From Hortaea werneckii (lineage: Eukaryota; Ascomycota; Dothideomycetes; Mycosphaerellales; Teratosphaeriaceae): a stretch of DNA of 64,000 bases. Within the stretch, counting starts at the first letter, position 1, and each line of letters opens with the position of its first letter. The notes below the pieces were generated by a model, which worked only from the letters and a program-made list of their open reading frames with translations, was not told where the DNA came from and did no database searches. The position numbers and the translations under genes were made by a program. Location: contig JBAOKB010000118.1 in NCBI GenBank assembly GCA_037044905.1, positions 62,001 through 126,000 of the forward strand, in the 5' to 3' direction. Of the stretch, positions 50,708 to 61,878 are shown piece after piece.

Positions 50708-52843
50708 GTCAGTACAACTGGCTCGTGGGTTAAGAAATGATTGCTAAGATGGCGTGAAGAGGGAGAGTTGAAAGCCAAAGCCAACGCTTAGCTGCCCATG
50801 AACATCCGTTTTCCACATGTAGCAAGCTTCAAGCAACAAGCAAAATTCGATAGCGCTTGTGGCATCCGAATGCAAACAAGACAATCGACACTGAGCCACT
50901 GGGATAGCAGCATTGTCCGCAGACCCCGGGCCTTGTCATGATGCAACACGGGGAGATCGTACGTACCGGAATGCGCTTCTCCAGGAAGAGCGTTTAGTGG
51001 TCAGATACCAGATCTCTCAAAGCGCTTAGCGGCACAGCAAGGAAAGGCGGTGCGCCAACGGCGTGGTAGGTTCAAAAAGATAGACAATGTCGGATGGAAG
51101 GGATGCTTTTCTTAGAAGCCAACCGCTATCGCATGGTCTCGTATAAAAGTTCAAATGGAGAAGAATGTTGGGCGGGCGCTTGCAGTGTTATGACATGCAA
51201 ATAGACCAAGTCGTAAGCGTAGGCCAAGTGGTGCTAGGCCTTCACGGAGGAAGCTGCTTGCAGCGATCAGCTGGGTGCGCTTAAGGTGGTGGCGCGTCGA
51301 AGCTATGGACCAATGAGGGCCTCTTCCCACGCGCCTGTATGACTGGCCGCCAATCAGACCGTGCAGTTGCCTGGCCACTGGTGTTCTTGAATGCCGGCGA
51401 GGGCAGGCTTGTGAAAGACGTCCTGTCTGCGTGAAGGTTTGAAAATGCGAAGTGGCAGCTCAAGGACGCCGCTCGCCGCCCAATAAGATGCTGGTTGCGC
51501 AATGACAAGTGAGATCAAGCTTACCTCTACACACGCAAGGCTTGCAGCACGACGGCTGGTATCTGCGGCCAAAGTCGCCTTGCCAACTTGCGATGCAGCA
51601 GCAGCACTGTGCGATCGGATCAAGCACGCTGCCTCGCACTTTATATCTCAAAAGTGCCCGGGAAAGCACTGTACAACCGGTCGAGGTTCTGGATTGATTT
51701 TGTGGTACCAGTGTGCGTTCCAAATCGCACTATTCAAGGTCGTCTCCAAAGCTAAGATGTGTCGTCGTTTGTGTCGAGAGCTTCCTGTGAGCGCGCCTCC
51801 AAGTGCAAACCAATTGTCGTCGAAGGATAGGTGATTATCGCAAGCGTCTCACGCCGAAGTGCTGAAAGGATGCAGGCTGGCCGCAGGAAGAAGTTCAAAA
51901 AGGTCGGAGGTGGTAGATCGAAAGGTCGCTACGTTCGAGAGGTGGCGGCGGCGGTGGCGGCGGCGGCGGCGTGTAAAGTGCGCATCTCCCACATCGTCGT
52001 CGCATGTGAGAGAGAGAGAGGGAAACCTGGAGCTCTGGTCGTCGGGCACAACGCCGGTAGCGACTTCGACCCGCACCCCAGGCTATTTTTGGCCGAAACA
52101 CGGATCGCGCTTTGAAGCCGCCGAGGCTTTGTTATGCCCTGCATACATCTGCGCGCCATCTTATTGGCCGGCATGGTCTAGCCACAATGACAAACGGCCA
52201 CTCCAGTACCTTGTTCGAATGGCAATAATACCCACTCTCCCTGAACATCACTTGTTGCATACGGCGACGATCGCTGGATTGCACCACACTGTCGTCCTGT
52301 CCGTCTATCATGATATATCTGTCAAGCTGAGACATGACGATGTGTTGCGGGATGGCAATTAATTTAGCCGCCTATCACCTGTTTTCAACCTGCGCTAGTG
52401 ATCCATCTGTGCACCGTGTTGGCCTCTCGCACACGAGATCCTGGTACGTGTCGCGTGGCACTCTGGCCTGTTCGCTGCACGGCCTTCCACCGTATTCGTA
52501 GGCTCTATTACGACCTGGACTATATAGATCAAAGCTAGACTGACAGTGTCCACGTCTGGTGCGCCCTCAGGGCACAAATATGAGCATTCGTCAGGACTGA
52601 GCCGCATATGCGTCGTAAGACCTGGGAACACTTGGAGGGGAGTGCCAGAGTGAGCTCCTAGTACAGCTTGACTAGGCGGTCGCTTACTTCGCAGCAGATG
52701 CGCACGTAAGATCGTACGCCTAATCTACTTACCTTGAGCCTTTGTCCTTTTTTAGGCGGTCGAGAATCCCGCTCTGACTCTGGTCCACCACTCAAGCGTT
52801 TCAGATCCGTGAACTACATTTCACAGTGGTGGAGATTAACGTG

Positions 52844-52874
52844 ATGTAACGTATCCTCAAAACGGACGTTACAT
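52844..52874. repeat. Inverted repeat with 9-bp perfect arms
   Basis: ATGTAACGT (52844-52852) and ACGTTACAT (52866-52874) flank a 13-nt spacer. It lies 53 bp after the left arm of another pair, CCACCACT (52785-52792) and AGTGGTGG (52825-52832). Two nested-looking hairpins lie close together. Confidence 0.65.
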
Positions 52875-54299
52875 GTCGATGGTGCGGCACAACCCTAATT
52901 GAGGCATCTCCAGAGAGCACTAAACTACCGTGGGTGCGTGCATAGCAACTATCTTCTGCGTACTCATGTGGCTAATAGAAGTAAGAGCGCTGATCCAAAT
53001 CGCACCCCAGAAGAGCTCCACGATGAAAGTTCCAAGGTGGCTCTTCATAGAGGCGCTCACCTATAACCAAAGTCATTGCGTTGTGAGGATCTCTCCAGAT
53101 CATACAGCCGGACGGCCATTCCAATCCAAGGACTCGAACTTACACAATGCGGAAATGCGACATTGTTAGCATCACGATGTTCAAAAGGGAGTTAAAGGGC
53201 TACAGGACTTGCTCTTTATGCACCCTGAGCTGCATAGTCGTTTGGACAAGCAAGGGTCGAGCGCTGTGCCTACATTTACCCTGTTTCAATATGATTCATG
53301 ATATAACATCACGCTCACTTGGCCACAAAGATGCAGCGATATTGACAAATGTGCCTTTTAGGTAGGTATAACTCCGAGCCAACCACTGGAAAGGGAGGAG
53401 GCGATTAAGAGCTATAGCAAAGGGGGGCGTCCCTGCAGTGTAATACTTTGCAGAGTAGTCCTTGCTTGACGTCGAGGGCTGCTATGAACATTGAATACCG
53501 CTGGCGTTTGCGAGCTGCGGCGTCAATGTTGATGATTGGGACGCCCTCCAACTTCACCGCGCAAAGCTCCTGTGGCGGTATGCTCGCCTTCCGCGAGAGA
53601 GAGCTCTACGCGTTTCCCAGACCGACCGACCGAGTGACGCCGCTGTGCTCGCTCAGAGCGTGAAGCACATGCGGTGGGATCTCATGTGCTTGAGATCGCA
53701 AAGCAGAGGGCACAATCATCAATAGATGCCCAACGGAGACGGTGTGCAGTTCGTCGAAGACGGTCTCGAGATTCGAAGAGCATCTTCCGATAGACCTCGC
53801 TGGCGAACTTTCTTGCGCGGCTATCTCGCAGACGTGGTGATGCTGTATCGAACCTACATACATACATCATCATTATTGATCGCCGAGATGGCGGAAGCTC
53901 GATAGCTTGTCGTGGGAAGTGCATCAGAGGGCACGGAGATCGACAAGACCTCGTGCGAGGGTAGGCCTAGCTCGACTTTTCTGAGACTTTTTGCTGCTGG
54001 CTGCCGTTGGTGGTCGTTGGCGGTCGCTGGGAAGGTCTACGGGTCACATCGGAAGCGAATTCACTTCGGCACATGCTTGCCCTAGGTCTCTTCACCGATC
54101 TAAGTACGCCGCAACAGTGGCCAGACAGTATGAAGACGAACCGTGCAACGGACAAGATACCCTCTCCGAAGGCCTCCAGAACTGGTTGGGGCGCGCTCAT
54201 TTCGCTGCACATTGGCGCGACCAGAATATCGGACGAGAGCGCGAGCGTGGATATGTCGGCAGGCAAACGCCGAGCGCGCTAGGGGGCGGGAAGCAGCGG

Positions 54300-54308
54300 A
54301 TCAGATAA
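54300..54308 (+). promoter_or_regulatory. SreA-type GATA site ATCAGATAA
   Basis: Perfect match to ATCWGATAA, the consensus reported for SreA/Sre1-type iron-responsive GATA repressors of ascomycetes. It is 359 nt upstream of the siderophore transporter start. That iron-replete SreA represses such genes is known; binding here is inference. Confidence 0.7.
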
Positions 54309-54586
54309 AATTTGCTGCGCTAAGTTGAAGCAGGCAAGCTGCTCGGCGAGGGTTTCTCTGCAGCGTGGGGCGATTTTCATTGCTGGTGAGAGCTCACACC
54401 CAGAAAATCTGGCGGCGGTCGCCCACGACTGGCTGATTCAGTGGGTGCCCGAAATCGGCAGCCGCGGGCGACAAGCCCAAAAATCCAATCGTTTGGAAAG
54501 CGCCGCTGTGCCGCGCTCGCGTGGGTTCAGGGTCTGTCTGCCCTCCCCCCCAGCCCTTTAAGTACCTGTTCCTTCCTTTCGCGGTC

Positions 54587-54595
54587 TTATCTGAT
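54587..54595 (-). promoter_or_regulatory. SreA-type GATA site ATCAGATAA (reverse strand)
   Basis: TTATCTGAT on the + strand is the exact reverse complement of ATCAGATAA. It is 71 nt upstream of the transporter ATG and is followed by further GATC/GATCTGAT words. Confidence 0.75.
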
Positions 54596-54666
54596 CCGCT
54601 GATCTGATTTCGTTCACTTCACTATATTCTGCTTCCCTCGGGCACATCACCCGTCCGTTGTCCGCC

Positions 54667-56540
54667 ATGGGTTTCTTCAATGCTCTACGCTCGCGCGATA
54701 CAGGCATAGCAGGCCCTTCAATCGATACTCGTTACCCGGGCAAGGATGAGCCCAAGGTGTCTCAGGATGCCACCGTGGGCAGCGACTCGGACGATACCTT
54801 GAGCTTGGAGGCTCAGAACGAGAAGGAAACCCAGCTGCATCCCGATGAAGTGACCAAGAATGCAGACACTGGTATCCAGAAGGCCGAGGCTGCAGCCCTC
54901 GTCTGGCCAATGTGGGCAGTGTACTGCACTTATGCTTGGTATGATCGTCGCAGTCGAGTATACAAGCACAGCTTGACTAACTTGCTCTTAGGATCTGGGT
55001 AGGCTTCTTCACGCTGGCGTTGCAGTCCGCGATCATGACCTCAGCCACTGCCGATGCCTTCTCTAGCTTCCAGACCGCTCCGGCGTATACAACCGCTAGT
55101 ATTCTCGCCAACATTATCGGCGGTGTCATTCGTCTACCCATCGCCAAGGCTCTCAACTTATGGGGTCGTGCCGAGGCCTTCTTGTGCATGGTGGGCGTCT
55201 ATGTTCTCGGTCTGATCATTCTAGCATCCTGCAATGGCGTCAACGGATATGCTGCAGGCTACGTCCTCTACTGGATCGGATACGACACCGTCTACATCAT
55301 CATGGATGTCTTCATCGCAGATACTTCCGGGCTCCGTAAGCGTGCCTTCACTTTCGCCTTTGCTGCGACGCCATTCATCTGCACCGCTTTCACTGGAGGG
55401 CCGGCTGCGCAATCATTCTTGAACATGACCACCTGGAGATGGGCGATCGGTGCCTTCTGCATCATCCAGCCCGTCGTCTATCTCCCTCTCGCAATTGTGT
55501 TCAAATTCTACGAACGCAAGGCTGAGAAGATGGGCCTGTACAGGCACGTTCCCAGCGGCCGCACTACCATGCAGTCCATTGTCCACTACTTCCACGAATT
55601 CGACATCGTCGGCGCGTTCATCATCATGTTCGCGTTCATCTTGTTCTTGTTGCCATTCAGTCTGGAGTCTTACGGAAGAATCACATACGACAGCGCGGCC
55701 TTTATTTGCATGATCATTTTCGGCGTCCTCCTGTTCCCCACTTTCTATGTATGGGAGCGATTCTTCGCCAGGAAGCATTTCATCCGTTGGGAACTCTTCC
55801 GGAATCCTACCATAAGCGGAGCATGCTTGTCAGCATTGACGCTTTACTTCAGCTTCTACTGCTGGAACACCAATTACTACTCATTCGTCAAGGTTCTCTA
55901 CGCGCTTCCCATCTCGCTCACCAACTACATGACCCAAATCTACAACGTGGGCTCTTGCTTCTGGGGCGTGGTCCTCGGCGTCATCATCTACGTGACCTGC
56001 TACTTCAAGTGGTTCACCTTCTGCTTCGGCCTCGGTCTCATCTTCCTGGGCTCAGGACTTCAGATCTACTTCCGTGGCAACGATCAAGGTATCGGATACC
56101 TCATCATGTGCCAGATCTTTATTGCCTTCTCTGGAGGTACCCTCGTTATCTCTAACCAGATTGCCGTAATGGCTGCATCAGATCGCTCTGGTATCGCCTT
56201 GATGCTTTCGACGCTGTTCCTCTTCAACAGCGTAGGTGGTGCCATTGGTGATGCTGTCACCTCAGCAATCTTCTCCAACACCTGGGTTTCTGCGTACACC
56301 GAGGTGGCACCAGCAGAGTGGAAGAGCTTAGGGTCTGAGCTTTACCTCGGCGGCTACAAGACCCAGGAGATGTTCCCGCCAGGCACGCCGGTCCGAGAGG
56401 CCATCAACTATGCCTGGGAGCAAAACATGCGGTGGTCTTCGACCGCTGCTACTGCCTCGCTTGTCCTTGCGATCCCTGCCGTCCTTATGTGGAAGAACTA
56501 CCGGGTGGACAAGAAGCAGAACAAGGGTAACATGATCTAG
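54667..56540 (+). CDS. Siderophore-iron transporter (MFS, Arn/Mir type)
   Basis: Major-facilitator importer of ferric siderophores at the plasma membrane or endosome. Exons 54667-54938 and 54992-56540 (53-nt phase-2 intron) give 606 residues; the join restores CTYAWIWVGFFTLALQSAIMT. The start at 54667 is the first ATG (context CGCCATGG). After an acidic, Ser-rich tail of about 75 residues come about 14 membrane segments. Siderophore-transporter marks include the first segment as above, ASILANIIGGVIRLPIAKALNLWGRAEAF described here in parts (IGGVIRLPIAKALN), WIGYDTVYIIMDVFIAD, TTWRWAIGAF, and the late-loop region TQEMFPPGTPVREAINYAW near the C-terminus. The promoter has two SreA-type GATA sites, which agrees with iron control. 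Confidence 0.93.
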
Positions 56541-57225
56541 ATACCCACATTAGCTCTTTATGCGCTTTCTATCAGCGAGGAATGTGGAACGGGGCGATCG
56601 GCACATGTATATGTAGAAGACGGGATATGATTATCACGTTGTAGATTTCTAATAAATAAGCAGTTTAGCTGTGAATCGTAATCAAAAAGTTTACGTGCCT
56701 CGTGCGCGCCTTCGCTCATACCAGCGCATGTACTGCATTCAATACGTTACTCCTCGACTGGGGCGTATGACTTCGATTCGCATGATGACATTACCACGTT
56801 GGAGCACGACGTGAAAGTTCGCCAGACAGCAGCACGACCTGCTGGACCCTCTCGGACCAAATTCCCCCCGACTGGATCGTTCTGGGGAAGCTCGGCGGCA
56901 TTTCATCACCGGACAAACATCACAAATGCGTCTCTTGTTACGCCGCTCAGGACTACATATTTCGGCCATGGAAGATGACGAAGCATGTAGTGCCAGTGCA
57001 CATACATCCATGTGTCGGGTCGGCGATATAACATCGTCCATCTGGTTTGCATTGCGAGAGCGGATGCGGACGCCGGACATCATGAAGTCCGAATGTGCAG
57101 GTAGGAAATAAAGGTTGTCCATGTTTCTTTCGATATCCTCTCTCATTCTACCTCAACCATATTGAAAACAGCATTCACAAGGCTATCGAATAAAAGCGTT
57201 TGGAGACCTCAACGGCGAAGACATC
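56541..57225. other. Intergenic region upstream of the NmrA-like gene
   Basis: About 685 nt, 3' flank of the transporter and promoter of the NmrA-like gene. Nothing specific recognised. Confidence 0.55.
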
Positions 57226-58276
57226 ATGGCAGACCAGAACTACCTCAAGAACATAGCCATCGTCGGCGTAAGACCTACCTGCCAATGGCACTCGTGACCT
57301 CACCCACAACCAAAACCAATCGACTAACCATCCCAATCAACAGGCGGGCGGCAACGTAGGCTCAGCAGCCCTCAAACACCTCCTAGCCTCGGACCGCAAC
57401 TTCAACATCACCATCCTCACCCAACCCACCTCCACCTCCACCTTCCCCACCCACCCCCGCCTCACCATCCAAAAAGGCACCTTCACAGACCCCAACTTCC
57501 TGCACCCCGCCCTCCAAAACCAAGACGCCCTGCTCCTCGCCCTCGGCTTCCGCGCCATGGACCTCCAACCGCATCTCATAACCGCCGCCGTCACCGCCGG
57601 CGTGAAATACATCCTGCCGACCGAATACGCCGGCGACGGGCTCAACGAAGAAATGATAAACGCCGTCCCCGTCTTCCAACCCAAACGCCTCGCACGGCAG
57701 CAGATCGCCTCGCTAGGTGGGACCTGGATCGGGATCGCCACGAACCCGTGGACGGACCAGAGTCTGCGGCTGGGACTGTTAGGGATCGATCTCTTCGCGC
57801 GGAAAGCGACGCTCTATCGCGACGCCGGGAAGTTCAACATGAGTACGTTGGATCAAGTGGGGTTGGGGATCGCACGGGTGTTGGGTTTACCGGTGAAGAG
57901 GGAGGGGGAGAGTAAGAGGGCGAGTTTGGAACACTATGGGAATAACTTCGTGTACATCTCTTCCCTGCACGTGACGCAGCGGGAGCTGTTCGCGAGTGCG
58001 CTCAAGGCTACGGGGACGTCGGAGGCGGAGTGGGAGGTGGACGAGGAGGATACGGTGAAGGATTGGATCGAGCGGTGTCAGGGGATGATGAGCAGGGGGG
58101 AAATGAAAGGGGCGATGGGGTTGACGTTCGCGTATTATTTGGGTGAAGGGCTAGGTGGGGATTATCAGGCGAAGGCGGTAGAGGATATGAAGGTGCTGGG
58201 GCTTCGGGAGGGAGATTTGGATGCGGTGGTTAAGGCGGAGGTGGAGAAGGGTCCTATGGGGCCGTTGTTTGGGTAG
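57226..58276 (+). CDS. NmrA-like / isoflavone-reductase-like NAD(P)-binding protein
   Basis: Atypical short-chain dehydrogenase-like protein of the NmrA/PCBER group. Exons 57226-57267 and 57344-58276 (76-nt phase-0 intron with GACTAAC branch site) give 324 residues. The intron cuts the dinucleotide-binding loop exactly: IAIVG before, AGGNVGSAALKHLL after, giving GAGGNVGS. The core then has the pattern typical of the fungal group: QDALLLALGFRAMDLQPHLI, AGVKYILPTEYAGDG and GGTWIGIATNPWTD. No Tyr-x3-Lys catalytic pair of classical reductases is obvious. Role could be a reductase or a redox-sensing regulator (as NmrA is for AreA); nothing in the neighbourhood decides this. Confidence 0.85.
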
Positions 58277-58601
58277 AGAGGTAATTTTTTTATCGTTTTA
58301 TTTTGCTTTTTCCCCCTTGTCTTTTTGGGATGGTTCTGAAGACGATAATGAGTATATGAATGCAGATAGTGTCGCAATAAAGAGGCTTTCCGGCTTGTAT
58401 TCGCTTTTTTCAAATGCCCTTAGAATGGAGATTTCGATCCCAGTATGGCCCGTAAATAGACAGAAGACATCCCACCAACGCCTCGCTAAGTATTTTGCTT
58501 CCCCCATCATTTGTATAGTACAGATCTTCTTTTCCCGGCTTCCAGCGTACATCTTGTCCAGCCTCCCATCCCACGTTTGGGCGCTCTTTTTGCAGAGAAG
58601 A
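58277..58601. other. Convergent 3' region NmrA-like / PAM18
   Basis: About 325 nt between two stop codons. T-rich run soon after the NmrA-like stop. No gene seen. Confidence 0.6.
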
Positions 58602-59117
58602 CTATGTCGCGCCCTTCTCCAAAAACTCTTTCGCCTCGTTGATCTTGGTCGCCAAGTACGGGCTTCCGCCTCGATCGGGGTGGTTCAGCAGCATCATCTG
58701 CCGGTGCTTCTTGCGGATCATGTCACGCGTGACGCCGCGTTCCCTTTACAAGAGCTTCCTGTTAGCACAGCGTCCATTTGTCCAGAGCACAAGAGAAAGC
58801 CAGCCTCTCTGCAGTATTGTTTTGCGGGAGGGAGGAGGAACATACGAAGTCTCCAGAATCAACGCCGCCTCCCGCCTCGTCATCTGCTTCTCGAACCCGC
58901 CTTTGTAGAAAGCTTTGCCCATGGCGTTGGTCCCGCCTCGGTATCGTCGAAGGGCGACTAGACCTGCGCGGCCCTACATTTTTGTAAGCGTCCCATCGCC
59001 TAGCTATTCCTCTCGCAGCATAAATGGTATGGATCCGGGATGCGTCGGGGAAGAGGAAGGACATACGAAGAAAGCGGCGGCGGCGACGCCTACGCCTACT
59101 GCGAGTGCTGTCGCCAT
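58602..59117 (-). CDS. PAM18: Mitochondrial import motor J-protein Pam18/Tim14
   Basis: J-protein of the presequence-translocase-associated motor; it stimulates the ATPase of mitochondrial Hsp70 at the TIM23 channel. Exons 59067-59117, 58846-58973 and 58602-58743 (introns of 93 and 102 nt) give 106 residues. Residues 1-18 form the membrane anchor (MATALAVGVGVAAAAFF), then GRAGLVALRRYRGGTNAMGKAFYKGGFEKQMTR described in parts (GKAFYKGGFE is the family mark), and the J-domain with REAALILETSERGVT, the HPD motif in LNHPDRGGSPYLA and KINEAKEFLEKG at the end. It lacks the long N-terminal extension of yeast Pam18 and matches the short DNAJC19 form common in filamentous fungi. Confidence 0.93.
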
Positions 59118-59864
59118 CTAGAGGGTTATGGATTGCTGATCACAAGAAGAATTCGGAATTATATTCTCCTCTTTCTCGCTTTGATGGGTCGTATTGCCGT
59201 ATGGCCCAGTTTTGGGGAAGTCTCCAGGGAAATGTTCTGGTGATAGATCCAACTCCATGTGATTCTCCCCCGACTGTCGCCGCAGCGTACGAGCTGCCCC
59301 GGAAGCCGAGCCCGGAGGCCTCGAAGCCCAGTGATTGGTGGCGTGAGACGAGTGCGCTAGTGGGTGTTCTCGCTTTCGGCATCGGTTGATTAATCAAGAA
59401 ACGCTGCACACATGAGTACCTAGGTATGTACTGAGTACAGTACAAAGCACACAGTGGTACACACTACAAATGTAGATTAGGAGAACGTGTGGATGCAATC
59501 ATCTTACCAATATTATTTACGGAAAACAAAGAAGGACATGCTCAACCTGAGACGATCAAACGTCAGAAACATTCAAAACAGCTGAGGTTCAAAAACCAGT
59601 CCATGTTACCACATCTCCCATCGAAAAGGGACATACAAGATCAACGTCCACAAAGAGCATTGGAAGGTACTGGTCCCGCTCATAAGCTTACTGTCTCTCT
59701 CTCTTCAGCTACAGATCGAAAAGTTGACTGCTCTCTAACATGCGATCAAACTGTCAATCCACAACAAGACCTTCAAACAAAAATTACCCTCTGCAATCTC
59801 TTCCTACGTCCCCTTATCAACCTAGCCCATACCCAGCTAGCTGTTTCTAATCAGGCACTTGCTC
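59118..59864. other. Intergenic region upstream of PAM18
   Basis: About 750 nt, promoter of PAM18 and 3' flank of the hydrophobin-like gene. No element recognised. Confidence 0.55.
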
Positions 59865-60692
59865 TCAATTCCCGCTCGTAGTCCCATTAACAGCCGTACA
59901 ATCCTTGAACTCGGGAGGACCGATGGGCTAGAAGGATATCTCAGTTCGTGATGCCATCAAAGCCAGACGAAGTGTATAACTCTCTCTGGCAGGGGAGGGA
60001 TTAAAGAGTAGGGGGAGGGGAAGTACTTACCACATGGATGACACGACAGCAAGCCGCGGTGGCCAAGTCGTCACAGTCGACTCCGGCTAGATTGGATTGC
60101 ATCAGTCAACGGAACCAAAAGTCGTTAGCGAGTAAAGAAAGGCAACTGTCTTTTTGCTGTACGACCCTCTTCACGCCAGAATTTGAACAATTCGCTTCTG
60201 GTTTTTCTTCTTTCTTTTCGCTTTCTTCTCTCCTCGGACAAGGGAAAGCAAGGAGATGAAGAAGAACTATTCTTTCTAACCACCCGTCCACCTACTCATT
60301 CGGATTCATTGAAAAAAGCAAATTGAAAAGTACTGACCTTCTTTCAACCGACACGAATGCACCGTCAGTGGCGTAACATCGAAAGTCGTCTCATTCCTCC
60401 CTGACCCTTCTTCTTCCCCTGCACCGTCATCCTCAGTGTCATCATCATCGTTCTGTCCGCGGACTGGGCTGGGAAGACTCGTCTTTGTTTCTGTTGTTGC
60501 TGTTGTAGTGGAGTTGGACGATACGACGCAGCAGACGCTTAGTTTGTTCGGACCACACGTCCGCTGGAGAGTAGGCGGGAGGGGGGCCGTTGAAGTTGCT
60601 GCTGCCGAGGAGGAAGCCGGTGGAGCAGCCGAAGCCAGGGAGGTGGATAGGAGGAGGAGGAAACGAATCGAGGTTTCAGCGAGGAGGTGCAT
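59865..60692 (-). CDS. Hydrophobin-like secreted protein with long acidic loop
   Basis: Exons 60338-60692, 60031-60086 and 59865-59927 (introns of 251 and 103 nt) give 157 residues. The N-terminus (MHLLAETSIRFLLLLSTSLASAA) is a signal peptide. Eight Cys at 46, 54, 55, 114, 123, 131, 132 and 147 give the hydrophobin order C-CC-C-C-CC-C with spacing 7-0-58-8-7-0-14. Hydrophobins coat spores and hyphae with amphipathic films. The loop between CC and the third Cys (58 residues) is much longer than usual (about 17-39) and carries Thr-rich and then strongly acidic stretches (NDDDDTEDDG, GEEEG). Overall hydropathy looks low for a film-former, so it may be a relative with another function. The long first intron and three-exon structure need transcript proof. 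Confidence 0.7.
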
Positions 60693-61878
60693 GGCGTCTG
60701 AGGGAGAGCTGACGGGGAACCTTGGAACAGGTGTGGGAAAGACTATGTGCTTTGCAGCTTGGTCTGCGAGGAGACTTTGTCTTCCAGAAGGATAAGGAGC
60801 ATTCGATATAAATATCAACTCCCCACGCTCGTCTAAGAAAGAGTTTGACGTGACCCTCCCCCATCATCCCTTCAGCTCATGGTCTTTGTTCGGCGGCGAA
60901 GCCACTGTGTAGCACATCCCCAGCTACTTTTGCGCTTTCAGAGGTCTTGCAAGCGTAGCGTAAGTTCACCGCCTCTACGGAACGAGCATCCCTACTTCGA
61001 CACGACAAAGGGTTCGAGAACGTAGCACAGAACACCCTGTCACTTGACACAGCTTAATCTCAAAAGGAACTATCTCTCAACGGAACTCCCTAGTGACAAG
61101 GCAATGGTAGTGCAGCGCCATAACACAGATTCCTAGACAGAAAAACTGTCCAGCTTGTTCTTTGTTCCAAAAAGAGCGCCGAACAACGGATACTGCAATA
61201 GCGTACAGGGACCTTTTCAAGCAGGAAGTCGAAAGAAGTCCAAGAGAGCAGCAGGCCCGCTCGTAACCCCTTTCCCCCCTCCGCCTTTCTTCCTTAGTGG
61301 CACCGTTCTACCACCAAAGGGATAAAAAGGCAAGAAAGGAAGGAAGGCAGACAGAAAGCTTGCAAATTTGCTACACTCCAAATTTGAAGGGGGAAAAAAA
61401 AGGAAAGAAAAGAAAGAAAGATAGAAAAACACTCCCTCCATGAAAGCGGCGTGAAGTGATGCCATAAGAAAAATAGCAGAGCGAAGGCCGCCTTTTGCTT
61501 CAAATGGAATGTCCAAAAGTGAAGAGAACAGAAGAAGAAACAAGGGGGGGGGTATGTTGGAAAAAAAAAAAAAAGGGAAAAAGGAAAATACCGTTCGTAC
61601 ACAATATCGAGCTTTTGTGGCCCCAATGTCCTCCATACGCATACATACAGACACAATTCCTTCATTCGAATGAACGCCTCGCTTTCGCCGGTTTTCGCTA
61701 TGCTGTGCTTTTGGATAATGTCGTCGTTGTTGATGTTGATGTTGAGGTGGTTGTAGTTGTAGTTGTAGTAGTGCTAGTAGTAGTTGTTGTTGTTGTTGGA
61801 TCGGGGTATCATGCACATATTTCATAATCGACCACAATTCTTTTCCTCCTCTTTCCCCTCCCTCCTTCCTCCCTTCCT
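60693..61878. other. Intergenic region with simple repeats, RLP24 to hydrophobin-like gene
   Basis: About 1.2 kb: promoter of the hydrophobin-like gene and 3' flank of RLP24. Contains G7, A14 (near 61561) and purine-rich stretches, plus a TTG/TAG/ATG-type trinucleotide repeat at about 61725-61800. Frames here are repeat artefacts. Confidence 0.7.
61725..61800. repeat. Degenerate trinucleotide repeat after RLP24
   Basis: Imperfect GTT/GAT/GTA units over about 75 nt, some 80-150 nt past the RLP24 stop on the opposite strand, where they read as CAA/CAT/TAC-like units. Confidence 0.8.

Larger units (their letters stand above)
50708..54666. other. Gene-free stretch of nearly 4 kb
   Basis: No supported coding gene in 3.96 kb, the longest gap here. 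It contains GGC-rich repeats (about 51940-51975), a GA run (about 52008-52022), inverted repeats at 52785-52832 (8-bp arms) and 52844-52874 (9-bp arms ATGTAACGT/ACGTTACAT), and a CATA-type run near 53858. The right 400 nt form the promoter of the siderophore transporter, with two SreA-type GATA sites. Frames of up to about 165 codons overlap GC-rich repeats and lack family patterns. Non-coding RNA, a diverged repeat, or a many-exon gene I could not assemble remain possible. Confidence 0.6.

Noticed and set aside
51859..52362. Open frame of 167 codons in the long gap
   Set aside because: It overlaps GGC and GA simple repeats and consists mostly of Arg strings without conservation signals.
54667..58276. 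Siderophore biosynthesis cluster around the transporter
   Set aside because: No ornithine monooxygenase, acyltransferase or siderophore peptide synthetase is found next to it; the NmrA-like gene is not a known siderophore enzyme.
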